Shown piece after piece: positions 30,541 to 38,589 of a stretch of 38,589 nt of DNA. The notes beneath the pieces are model-generated. The model did not search any database. It saw only the letters and a program-made list of their open reading frames with translations, and was not told the DNA's origin. Made by a program: the position numbers and the translations under genes. The stretch is from Nemertoderma westbladi (taxonomy: Eukaryota; Xenacoelomorpha; Nemertodermatida; Nemertodermatidae): positions 1-38,589 of the forward strand of contig JAUCBJ010003614.1 of assembly GCA_032718475.1 (NCBI GenBank), in the 5' to 3' direction. Position 1 is the first letter of the stretch. The number at the start of each line of letters is the position of its first letter.

Positions 30541-31223
30541 GACATCCGTGTAATATGCTTGGAAGGCACCACGCGAGACGTGCGAACTCCTAAGTACGAA
30601 TTCAAGTAATTTAAATAATTGAAAAGTGCAATTAGTATGTACGTACGTAGTAATCATTATTAGTTTAGCAAGTAAATACAATGAAAGTAAGTACTATAGT
30701 CGTACAACCTTTTCTCAATTAGCTACTGGGACTGGGGACCAATAGACTATAATACTATCACGGACGAGACACTGGACGACATCACACTTCTTGAGTGCGA
30801 TGGCACAGGAGGGGGGTGAACTCGTCGGGAGTGAGTGGGTGAGATAGGGGTTGAGTTGTAGTGCGGAGAGAGTGTGGGTGCAATTCAAGTGTGGGGGGGG
30901 GGAGGAATAAGAGGCTGAGTGAGGGACAGGGAAGTCCGAGAGTTAGAGCGGAAGTGGGGAGAAGTAGAGGAGAGTCAGGGTGAGATGAGTGGAGTTGGAG
31001 TGGCGAAAGTGTTGGGGAAACAAAAGTCGTGTGAGAGGAGCACGCGATCAGCCCGACACGGGATGCCAGGTAAACAGGGTAGCGATATCATACCCATAGG
31101 GGGCGGTCTGGAAAGCCGGCTCCGAGAAAAATAGTTCCACCCCACACTCGATGCTAGGTCGAGATCCAGCGGAATTGTAGCGCACTAGAGGTGGATGCTA
31201 TCTTCTCACCGGGAAGATAACAT
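30541..31223 (+). other. 3' untranslated region of element 1
   Basis: No gene. G-rich, with a 10-G run at 30893-30902 and a possible stem (gatgctatcttctcacc and gggaagataacat, about 31194-31223) also present in element 2, just before the polypurine tract. Confidence 0.7.
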
Positions 31224-31239
31224 GGGGGGGGGGGGGGAG
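31224..31239 (+). promoter_or_regulatory. polypurine tract of element 1
   Basis: Fourteen G residues then AG, immediately before the TG of the 3' LTR. An unusually pure G tract for a plus-strand primer; element 2 has the same arrangement. Confidence 0.85.
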
Positions 31240-31790
31240 TGTTAGCATATTCAATTCCGCTAACCAGGCCCACACAAAGTTGGTTTTAAGCAATATTGGG
31301 AGCACGAGGTTGGTTACCAATCAACCTCGTGTCACCCCAATAAGCGGGGACAACAGGCCCCAAGGGAACACACACAGTGGGGGTCAGAGGTTACACCTAT
31401 GGGAGGGAGAGAGAGACAGCAGCGGGGGGGAAGCACTCCCAGGGAGATGGGAGGGTGAGAAGTGAGTTATTAGCCAATGGGGGGAAGGCATCGGCTGAGT
31501 AATGTAATGCGGCCAAGGTATCTGTGTTATTTGCTCACTTTAGCTAGTCAGTGCAGTCAGGGCGGAACGGGAACTTCTATCACCGTCCGCTACCGCCACC
31601 ACATGCAATACTTATTACCGGTATCTGTTAATCCTATACTCAATACTGTGCTCAGTTTACTTATTCAATATATCTCATATACATCAATCAAAGAACTTCA
31701 GAACTCTTAACGAACCTTTTCATATACACGGCGGGGACGCATAGATCGAAAACCCAAACGGATAAATCGGGATCCGTAGATCCCGTCACA
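31240..31790 (+). repeat. 3' LTR of element 1
   Basis: 551 bp, TGTTAGC...GTCACA, near-identical to 19335-19902 apart from the missing 17-18 bp and about ten substitutions. Confidence 0.92.
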
Positions 31791-31795
31791 CCCAT
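31791..31795 (+). repeat. target site duplication (right) of element 1
   Basis: CCCAT, matching 19330-19334. It lies at the very end of element 2 ORF3, showing where element 1 went in. Confidence 0.9.
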
Positions 31796-34408
31796 ACCCC
31801 TGTTCCTGAGTTCTAATTTGCTCCTCCCGTCTTGGGAACCATCTGTGTTCCTTGCCCCTATCGTCATCTTGCCTGGGCCGTTTTCCTCCTTCCTTTTTAT
31901 CCTTGAGGCTACTCATCCTCGTCAATACCGTCTTACTAAGTCCCGTCATTGGTTCTTTGGGCGCAGGTGTTATCAACTCCCGGTATCACTTTGCAGGTGG
32001 TCCACTGAGTGTCCCTCCTCTTTCCCTCTGGTAGCATCCCACAAGATCATCTTCATTGCCCGCGGCATGTGCTCCCCCAGAAAGTCCCTAAATTCGATTC
32101 TATTTTCTGGCGACCACCTGTCTAGGTATCTTTGAGTGTTAATGACCCCTCCGTATGATGCTGCTGTCGCTACCTCCTGATACATGAATGGTTGTCTCCT
32201 CTTGGTGATCTCCTGGTGGGCTTCCACGTTGATGCTAAAGAAGCCCCACCGGAACTCCTGTGCCTTCATCCTTTGTCGTGTCATGACTCCGACGTCGGCC
32301 CACTCCTCAAAGATCCGGAACTTCTCCTCATCGTCCATCCAGTCGCACTGACGCTCAAAGTTCCCTCTAAACTTGCACTTTGAACTTCTGTTCTGCAAGT
32401 GGTAGTAGAGACACGCCGCCCCCTTCTGGAAACGGTACAGACAGTTCTTTTGCTGGTGGGTTAGTCTCCCACAGTAATGGCAATCGTGTACCAGTGTGTC
32501 CTGCCCCAAGTCGTCCTTGGCTCCGCGTGGCCTTCTGGGTCTATGGAGTCGCTGGTAGGCAAACATCTGGACGCTGTCCTCCCTACCCATGTCGATGTCC
32601 TCCTCCATCCTCGGCATTGTTTCCCCAAACACTACCCATGGTGCCGTTCCCGGTTGCTCGCCCAACCTGATCGTACTCGCCGCAAAATCCATCGCCGGCT
32701 CCCCGTGCTCCCAGGTCCGCTTACCGGGTTTGTCCCAGAAGGCTCTCGCCCCGCTGGCCATTGCCACCCTCCCGTCCACCCAGTCCATATCCGAGTGGCC
32801 GATCCTCGCTATCGGTAGCATAGCCCCGAATTCGTCCTCCTCCTCTTCTCCTGCTGGGGCCGCAATCCTCTCTATCGGCGGCATCGCCCCGAACTCATCC
32901 TCTTCTTCCTCTCCTGCCGGGAGTGGATCTGAACCCGGTAGCCCGGTCGATCCACTGTGTCCCTTTCCACCCTGGTATCCGCCCGTAACCTTCCACCCTT
33001 CTAGCTCCCTCCATCTCTTCCTCCCAATGTCGCCTTCAGAGCCCCCTGGCATGGGCGTTCCTTGCAACCCCGAGATGTTGACTGTCTCGGTGCTTCTTCC
33101 ATCCAACCCAGTTCGTCCTCCAGTCGAAACTCGTCTGAGGTCTCTGATCCCCACCTCCCCAATCTTCCGTTCTCGATCTTCCAAGAGTTGGGCTTCGAGC
33201 TCACGCTCCTCTCCCCTTATATCCGCTTCTCTTTCCGCTGCCTCGCTCCTTTCTCTCCTGGCAACCTCCTCTAGTCTCCTCTCCTCGACCCTATCCGCTT
33301 CCAGTTTTTTCCATCGTTTGTACGGTGTGTCTACCTCTCTGTCCACTAGGTGTCTGGTATCGTAATATACCGCCTCGCCCTTCAGCCCCGGGTGGTCTAC
33401 AAGACCTTCGAAGGCCACCTTAAAGGCTCTCCTGTGATTCAGAGGTGCTCCTGATAGTAGAAATGCCGTCGGCTCTCTCCCGATAGTCACCGTAATGAAT
33501 AGGTTTAATAAACCTATCATTATCCAATCTTCCTGTAAGATATATCTCTTCTGATATATCTTTATCGCTCCCCTCCGGAACTGATATACTTCCTGCTTTC
33601 CTGGTCTCACTCCCCATTTCAGCGAGTTAGCAAGTTCCGCTCTGTATTCTTCCCAAAACTTGCTCCAGTCCATCGGCTTGTGGCAGACGAGCCCCATGAG
33701 TTGGCCCATCGCCACGGCTCCACAATGGCCCGTGTTCTCCACCAATCCCATCCCCTCTGGTCTCATCATAGCCATATAGACTACTTGCATGTCCAGGAGA
33801 TTGAACGTGTCCGGTCCAATAATCCTATCCGCATCGTCGCGGATTGCCGATCCCACCTTGACCATAATTTTCTGTCTCACTATGTCCTGCACTGCCCTCA
33901 GCAACCCGTTTAACTTCGGCCCGCTCTTCTTTCCGTTGGTCCCCAGGTCGAATAGAAAGATATCACTGTTCGGCGCTGCCAAATGCAGCAATATAGTTCT
34001 AGCCGATCCCGCCGACCCCCTTCTCGAGCTCTCGTCATCCTCCACAGTCCCTTCGTCGTCTAGGACCATGTAACCACCCCTCTCCATGGAATCTACAAAT
34101 CTGCTCCACTCCTTCCTCGGTGGTTCCCTCGGATACTTCGGTATCCCGAACTTCGCCTCGTCTCCCTTCACTACGTAGCAAAGATGCTCATGGATTGCGT
34201 TGTCCAACGACGGCGTCCCGTAGGTCCCGACCAGTCGTCGTTCGTGCATCTCCCTAAACTGGTCCTATAGCGCATGTGCTCTGTGACCCTTTGGCAGTAG
34301 TTTGTAGTATCCCTTCGTCTTCTCCTCTGGATGCCTCTGTGTGAAGTCCACTAGCAACTCCTTTCCAGTCTTCTCCGACTTTCTCCTCTTTACTAACTTC
34401 TCCGCCAT
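31796..34408 (-). pseudogene. element 2 ORF3: second copy of the exonuclease-like gene
   Basis: Homologue of 27971-30540 on the minus strand, starting at ATG 34408. A TAG at 34267-34265 replaces a Gln codon of element 1; after it a frame of 758 codons is open (34249-31973). All candidate catalytic residues are kept: MVLDDEG, KVGSAIRDDADRI and YILQEDWIMIGLLNLF. The linker has a local tandem duplication (GEEEEDEFGAM twice, about 32815-32915). Knuckle 1 is CHYCGRLTHQQKNC, complete; knuckle 2 has lost its second half in a deletion; knuckle 3 has lost its first Cys and the His. The C-terminal domain (QCDWMDDEEKFRIFEEWADVG) is in frame, unlike element 1. A frameshift near 32010 moves the last 60 or so residues, and the end is cut by the element 1 insertion. 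Confidence 0.8.
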
Positions 34409-35449
34409 CACGAATCAACTCGCTCTCACTTAACTGGTGGGGCCTTACAAAGGCTCAGTTCAAGTGAGGGTCGTCAAACAGAATGCTGACTGTTCCATTC
34501 AGTGATGGCCTACCTCCTATGCTACGTTTCTTTCGGTATATTTGCACAAATATACACCCCTACGTGTCAATTTCTCCTAATTTGTAATTTTTGTCCATTG
34601 CTTTTATTAATGATTCTAGAATTTTCTCCCCCCAGTTGCCATAATTTGTTAATTTGTTAATTTTCTATTTTCATTTTTATTTATATTTCCCCATTCCGTG
34701 TGCTATTATTAACTGTCTGTCATTGGCTTACTTACTTGAGTATCCCCTCTACTTGTATAAAGAGAAGACTAGCTACAATTTTCTCATTGCTGCGCTAGCT
34801 TCCTACCAGACAGGTTTCTGGCGCTGTAACAATACCCTATGTCTGTACTATGGGCTGTGTGGTACAGTAGTCTATTTCGTGCAGCCTACACGGTCAATCC
34901 TACTATGCCCACATGCCCCCCTCTTCCCTCCGTCGTGCCCTCAGTGCCCACAAGTTCTACGGTACTGTGTACTCTTCTACTACGGTATTGTACATACCCC
35001 AATTCCTCACATGGCGCCCTCAGTGCCCACAAGTGCTACGGTACTGTGTACCCTTCTACTACGGTATGCGTACATACCCCCCAATTCCTCACGTGACACC
35101 CTCAGTGTCCACAAGTTCTACGGTACGTGTATCCTTCTACTACGGTATGCGTACATACGGTACTACGGTACGTAAATTAGGTACATTGGTACATTATTGT
35201 ACCCTTCCAACGTACATAATTGTAACTACCTACATTGTATATTATGTACATTGGTACATCTCTACCCATCAGATGTACATAATATCTACTATCTACCTAC
35301 AGCGTACCTTGGTACTAAGTACTTATTTCATTATTTTGCTTATTTTTTATGTTTATTTTATGTCTGGGAAGGGCATCTCGCCCTCATTCCCACCCCCCCT
35401 CAGTCCAATATATTGGACGACTCAACTCTAAGGCGACCCTTCCAATAGG
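34409..35449 (-). repeat. spacer with tandem repeats between pol and ORF3 in element 2
   Basis: About 34930-35165 contains three imperfect units of about 68 bp ('ccctcagtgcccacaag', 'ttctactacggta', 'gtacatacccc'), followed by shorter 'tacattggtacat' repeats to about 35310. It is the same position as the 48-bp minisatellite in element 1, but the sequence is different apart from GTAC-rich cores. The plus-strand frames here are not genes. Confidence 0.75.
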
Positions 35450-35451
35450 AA

Positions 35452-36365
35452 TTACTTTCCTACCGCCCTCCTGTAGGTATTCCTATCTTTGGCCCCTATC
35501 TTTCCTCCGATCCTTACTTCCACGGATCTAATCCTTCCATCCTCGTCGGGGTAGGTTTCTACTACCCTAGCTAGTCTCCACTGGTTATTGGTAATTGTGT
35601 CATCCGTGACAATTATCAAGTCACCCTTCTTTAGTTCCCTTTGGCTATTCTTCCACTTACTCCTTTTATGTAGTGTTGGAAGGTACTCCTGTATCCACCT
35701 TGTCCAATACTCTGCTCTTATCATCTTAGCGACTTTCCAACTTTGACGCGAATGTATATCGTCTGGATCCACGCTTCGCATGTCAATCATCGCTGGTCTC
35801 TCCATGAGTACGTATGCTGGTATGAGGATGTCCAGTGATTCTGGGTTGTCGTTCTCGGGGTATACAGGTCGACTATTAATAATCCCTTCACATTTCGCCA
35901 GCACTGTCCTCAATACGTCCACTGTGACCATGTGATTATTCATCAGTTTGGTCATTAGTCCTTTGGAGCTTCCCACAAGCCGCTCTACACACCCTAGTGT
36001 ATGTGGCGCGTATGGTGTTGTCCTTCCCCACCTTATTAGGTGTTTCCTCATCGCCGCCCTGACATCTTCTCCCTCCAGGATGTCGAGGGCCTCCGCTAAC
36101 TCATTCTCCGCGCCCACAAAGTTAGTCCCGTTGTCTGAGTATAATACCTCAACCGTCCCTCCCCTGCGGGTTACAAACCTCTCTAGTGCATTGATAAATG
36201 CCGACGACGTAGTCTCCTGGGCTAGTTCTATCCCCACTGCCCTAGTATTATTGCAGACGAAGATAATGCCGTAGCGTTTCTCCGTATGCCGCATCACCTT
36301 TATCTTAATCGGCCCAAACATGTCCACGCCGCAGTGTGTAAATGGTGGGTAGTTTGTTTGTTGTA
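35452..36365 (-). pseudogene. element 2 pol: integrase core and DUF5641-like tail
   Basis: Open minus-strand frame of which the integrase part begins about 36365. It has the complete integrase triad pattern: CGVDMFGPIKIK (first Asp), YSDNGTNFVGAENE (second Asp) and HTLGCVERLVGSSK (Glu). The tail KKGDLIIVTDDTITNNQWRLARVV is DUF5641-like (quoted in part) and ends at TAG about 35452. Unlike element 1, this half has no internal stop, so it shows what the integrase of the family looks like. It cannot be expressed because everything upstream is frameshifted or absent. Confidence 0.85.
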
Positions 36366-37345
36366 TCTGTTTGCCGGTAATGGCCCCATCTCCTGTACAT
36401 CCCTCTCCTTCTTCGTCCGTTGGCAGGTCTGGCACTGCCCCACTACCGCCTTTACCATCTTTCTGAGTTGGATAACCCAGAATGTCTTCCGGATCTCCGT
36501 CAGAGTCTGGTTAGTGCCCCGATATAGTATAGATTTATGGGAATCCCATATGATCTGGTGGACTATTGGTGACTTGTTGGGGATTATTATCGGTTTTGGT
36601 GGAATGACTGGGCTGTTGTTGTTTACCACCCTGGAATTCATCACCAGGATCCTGTCATCGTCCAATTGTGGCAACAGTGCGTTGAGTTCGCTGTCTTGAC
36701 GAAGGCGTTGTTGCTTGCTGACTCTGTTCACTTCGTCCCCGTACCCCTTCCTTTGCTCGTATCGTATCACGGCTTTGGCCACCCCTTCCAGATCGATAGT
36801 GGGTCTCGTTTTGGTATCCTTACCAACTCCCCTGAGGAAATTTCCATAGGCCCACAGATGTGCTACCAGCTTCTTAGTCTTATACCAGCTGGAGATGTAA
36901 CTGAGCAACCTATCTGTTGGGTTGTCGCACGGCTCTCTAGGTTTTAGTTGCGGTGGCACTTCCTTAATCTCCCTCGCCAATTGGCTGTATATTTCTTCCT
37001 CCTCCGATTCCTCTCCCTCCTCCTCCACTGTCACTTCCTCTGTACCTGGGTCTACCTTCCTCATTGGTGGCCAACTCGACCTATCATTAAAGAAGTGCGG
37101 CCCATGCTGCCACAACCGCTCGAGAAATGCTTTCTCGAGAAATCGTGGCATACAATGCCCCTTGATAGCAGATCTGCTGGATCGTCGTCGTTTGGGCAGT
37201 AGTGCCACTTTTCCAGATTGGTCATTGCCCTTATCTCGTCCACCCTGTTTGCCACAAATATAGGGTAATGTGGCTTCTCGTTATGTAGCCATCCTAACCC
37301 TACCATAGAATCTGTCCAGTAGTGCATCTCTACTATACTCGGTGA
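36346..37345 (-). pseudogene. element 2 pol: RNase H end and H2C2 region, frameshifted
   Basis: The element's surviving 5' edge. From about 37345 one reads the last part of RNase H (MHYWTDSMVGLGWLHNE, then DDPADLLSRG). A frameshift near 37140, where 'tctcgagaaat' is repeated, leads to the frame 37208-36300 with KAFLERLWQHG, SEEEEIYSQLAREIKE, KSILYRGTNQTLTEIRKTFW and CQTCQRTKKER, the H2C2 zinc-binding domain. A further frameshift near 36350 joins it to the integrase. Homology with element 1 stops at about 37345; RT, protease and gag are not found to the right. Confidence 0.83.
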
Positions 37346-37478
37346 TGGATTATTTCACTATAAGGTAGCATTTGTAGCTTAACGTAAAAACTTTCTAAAA
37401 TCCGACGCATTTTGATTAAATTACAGTAATGTAATATGCCTATTCATATTGGTACACATAAACCCATAGGTAACTCTA
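37346..37478. other. sequence right of the element 2 breakpoint
   Basis: No gene recognised. A string 'ttttgattaaatta' occurs here (about 37410) and again near 37580. Confidence 0.45.
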
Positions 37479-37556
37479 TTGGCGCAGTGGTCAGATGGTT
37501 AAGGCGTTGGTTACATTACAAGTAGGTTACGAGTTCGAATCCCGGTCGGGAATTTG
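37479..37556 (+). repeat. tRNA-derived SINE head (tRNA-like)
   Basis: ggcgcagtggtcagatggtt then aaggcgttgg resembles a tRNA 5' half with an A box (tggtcagatggttaagg), and gagttcgaatcccgg is a good B box. The T stem pairs only partly and no acceptor stem forms with the 5' end, so it is more likely a SINE head or pseudogene than a functional tRNA. Confidence 0.55.
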
Positions 37557-37589
37557 CATTTTTGGGCAATTTATTTTCGCTTTGATTAA

Positions 37590-37930
37590 ATTAGATAAGC
37601 CAATGAGGTGCATACAACATGTGGAACGTTGAGTTGGGCCAATCATAGGGCATAGAACATCTTATTGCTCCAATGTGAGGCCATGGAATGCTCTGGAAGG
37701 TTCTAGCGGATTCTATGTCCCAGATTTGCTATATAAGGGCTGGTTTGCCTTTGGTTATCACTTGTTATTTCTAACATCTCTCTCCCTAATATCATTAGGA
37801 TAATATCTTAGTTATCACCTTTCTGAGAATTATGTAAATTTAGTTAATAAATCTTTTGTAAATGACATAAATATACTGTAAACTTTGAACATGTATATTT
37901 ATCTTTGCCCACCACTGGGACAGCCAAGCA
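37590..37930 (+). promoter_or_regulatory. possible LTR-like promoter segment
   Basis: A TATA box (ctatataagggc, about 37729-37740) is followed by a pyrimidine-rich start region and, about 110 bp on, by an AATAAA signal (about 37845-37851). This spacing is typical of an LTR or a short transcription unit, but I cannot find a second copy or clear TG/CA ends. Confidence 0.25.
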
Positions 37931-38480
37931 TTTGGAAGATGGCAGCCTAGACCATTAGGCCATGAGCAACGCAGGGAAAGATGACCACAACACGCTAAGC
38001 GCCCACATTAGATTTGCCCGCGCGCCCGTTCGAAGCATGCCCCCTTGCCATACAGCACCCACTTCAGAGGAAGGTAAGACTTTGTTTGACGCCCTTGCCC
38101 GCAGTAGGACCTATAGATCAGGGTAAGCATGACGCCGTCCTGGGACGCTGTAAAATTTAGGATCGAATATTTTAGACTTAGACAGGAGCAAACAAGCAAA
38201 ATCCCCGGATTAACCTGTATCTCCTACAGGTGTGAACTATTGCTGATCGTCAGTACGCGCAAGTACACTTTAGGTGCAGACAGCACAAGTTAATAATAAT
38301 TATAATAATTTGGTGATTTGCAGTACTGACAGCTCTGTACCAGTTCACTTTGTAGTTTATACATTTGCCCGCCCCTGTCTGAGCCCGAAATATTTGATCA
38401 GGCAAGGAGCAGCTTTCTGCTACTGGCACATGCTTGGCCTAGGGAGGTTACTAATATCCTAGCGCGCCTTGCCACATACT
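37931..38480. other. no gene recognised
   Basis: Mixed-composition sequence with only short random frames. Confidence 0.5.
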
Positions 38481-38513
38481 GATACTACTACTACTACTAC
38501 TACTACTACTAGG
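38476..38513 (+). repeat. (ACT)n microsatellite
   Basis: About eleven consecutive ACT units. Confidence 0.9.
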
Positions 38514-38589
38514 ATCGGCATGCTGCATTGCAGCTGCATTTTTAAGAATGCTGTGCCGGCTTGTCAACAAAATTGCGCCGCCACAACTC

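Larger units (their letters stand above)
19335..31790 (+). mobile_element. BEL/Pao LTR retrotransposon, element 1, full length with LTRs
   Basis: 12,456 bp with two direct LTRs and a 5-bp target duplication. Order: 5' LTR, ORF1 (19949-21817), decayed gag-pol (about 22187-27160), minisatellite spacer, ORF3 exonuclease-like gene (27971-30540), 3' UTR, G-rich polypurine tract, 3' LTR. The pol order (DUF1759-type gag domain, knuckle, aspartic protease, RT, A17-like connection, RNase H, H2C2 zinc domain, integrase, DUF5641-like tail) is diagnostic of BEL/Pao. The LTRs differ by about ten substitutions and a 17-18 bp indel as counted by eye, so the insertion is fairly young, yet pol is already damaged. 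Confidence 0.93.
18006..37345 (-). mobile_element. BEL/Pao element 2, 5'-truncated, interrupted by element 1
   Basis: Minus-strand LTR retrotransposon read from right to left: RNase H and integrase part of pol (37345-35452), tandem-repeat spacer (35449-34409), ORF3 (34408-about 31796), then after the 12.5-kb element 1 insertion the rest of its 3' UTR (19329-18656), polypurine tract and 3' LTR (18644-18006). The LTR begins TGTAAGC and ends GTCACA on the minus strand. Everything 5' of the RNase H region, including the 5' LTR, gag, protease and RT, is missing beyond about 37345, so no target duplication can be checked. Confidence 0.85.

Noticed and set aside
32589-33365. Plus-strand 258-codon Ser/Pro-rich frame
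   Set aside because: It is the antisense shadow of ORF3's acidic, low-complexity linker on the minus strand; the ORF3 frame is conserved between elements.
37479-37556. Functional tRNA gene
   Set aside because: A and B boxes are good, but the acceptor stem and much of the T stem do not pair; a SINE head is more likely.

Overview
This window is eukaryotic, very probably from a marine invertebrate animal. It has two intron-flanked calcium-binding EGF exons, a SEA/mucin-like terminal exon, AT-rich non-coding DNA, and retrotransposons of animal type: LINEs, a Penelope-like element and BEL/Pao LTR elements. I cannot name the species. There are no operons or bacterial features. Most of the window is nested transposable elements and satellites; only about 1 kb looks like host coding sequence.

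Layout. (1) 1-1590: AT-rich satellite with higher-order structure. (2) 1592-2340, minus: last exon of a Thr-rich, SEA-like, probably membrane-anchored protein. (3) About 2845-15420: one decayed L2/CR1-like LINE (LINE-A) broken by later insertions. These are a 5'-truncated second LINE (3336-4156, 12-bp target duplication), a 53-bp micro-insertion in the RT active-site codons (14-bp duplication), and an 8.3-kb Penelope-like insertion (6738-15069, 12-bp duplication). The Penelope insertion has inverted terminal arms with a hammerhead-like motif, a GIY-YIG endonuclease reading frame and two large satellites (units about 152-160 bp and exactly 315 bp). (4) 15798-16171: a circularly permuted inverted repeat. 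(5) 16313-17036: the 3' end of a third LINE. (6) 17552-17956, minus: two tandemly duplicated cbEGF exons. (7) 18006-37345: two related BEL/Pao elements, one inside the other. Element 2 (minus strand, 5'-truncated) was hit near the end of its last gene by element 1 (plus strand, 19335-31790, 12.5 kb, complete LTRs, 5-bp target duplication CCCAT). (8) 37346-38589: a tRNA-like SINE head, a possible LTR-like promoter segment and an (ACT)n microsatellite.

The most interesting content is in the BEL/Pao pair. Besides gag-pol, both elements carry a large extra gene (ORF3, about 850 codons) between pol and the 3' LTR. It reads as a DEDD(y)-type 3'-5' exonuclease-like domain of the WRN/EXD2 kind, a charged linker, CCHC zinc knuckles and a conserved C-terminal domain. 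The two ORF3 copies are clearly homologous, while the LTR bodies and the tandem-repeat spacers before ORF3 are not. Element 1 also has an upstream 622-codon ORF1 (coiled coil plus Asn-rich tail). Its pol is dead: the RT catalytic core is deleted, the first RNase H aspartate is Asn, and there are nonsense and frameshift lesions. DEDDy-exonuclease third ORFs are known from bdelloid-rotifer LTR elements and Athena Penelope-like elements, so the concept has precedent. I do not know of this BEL/Pao version fused to zinc knuckles, but I could not search.
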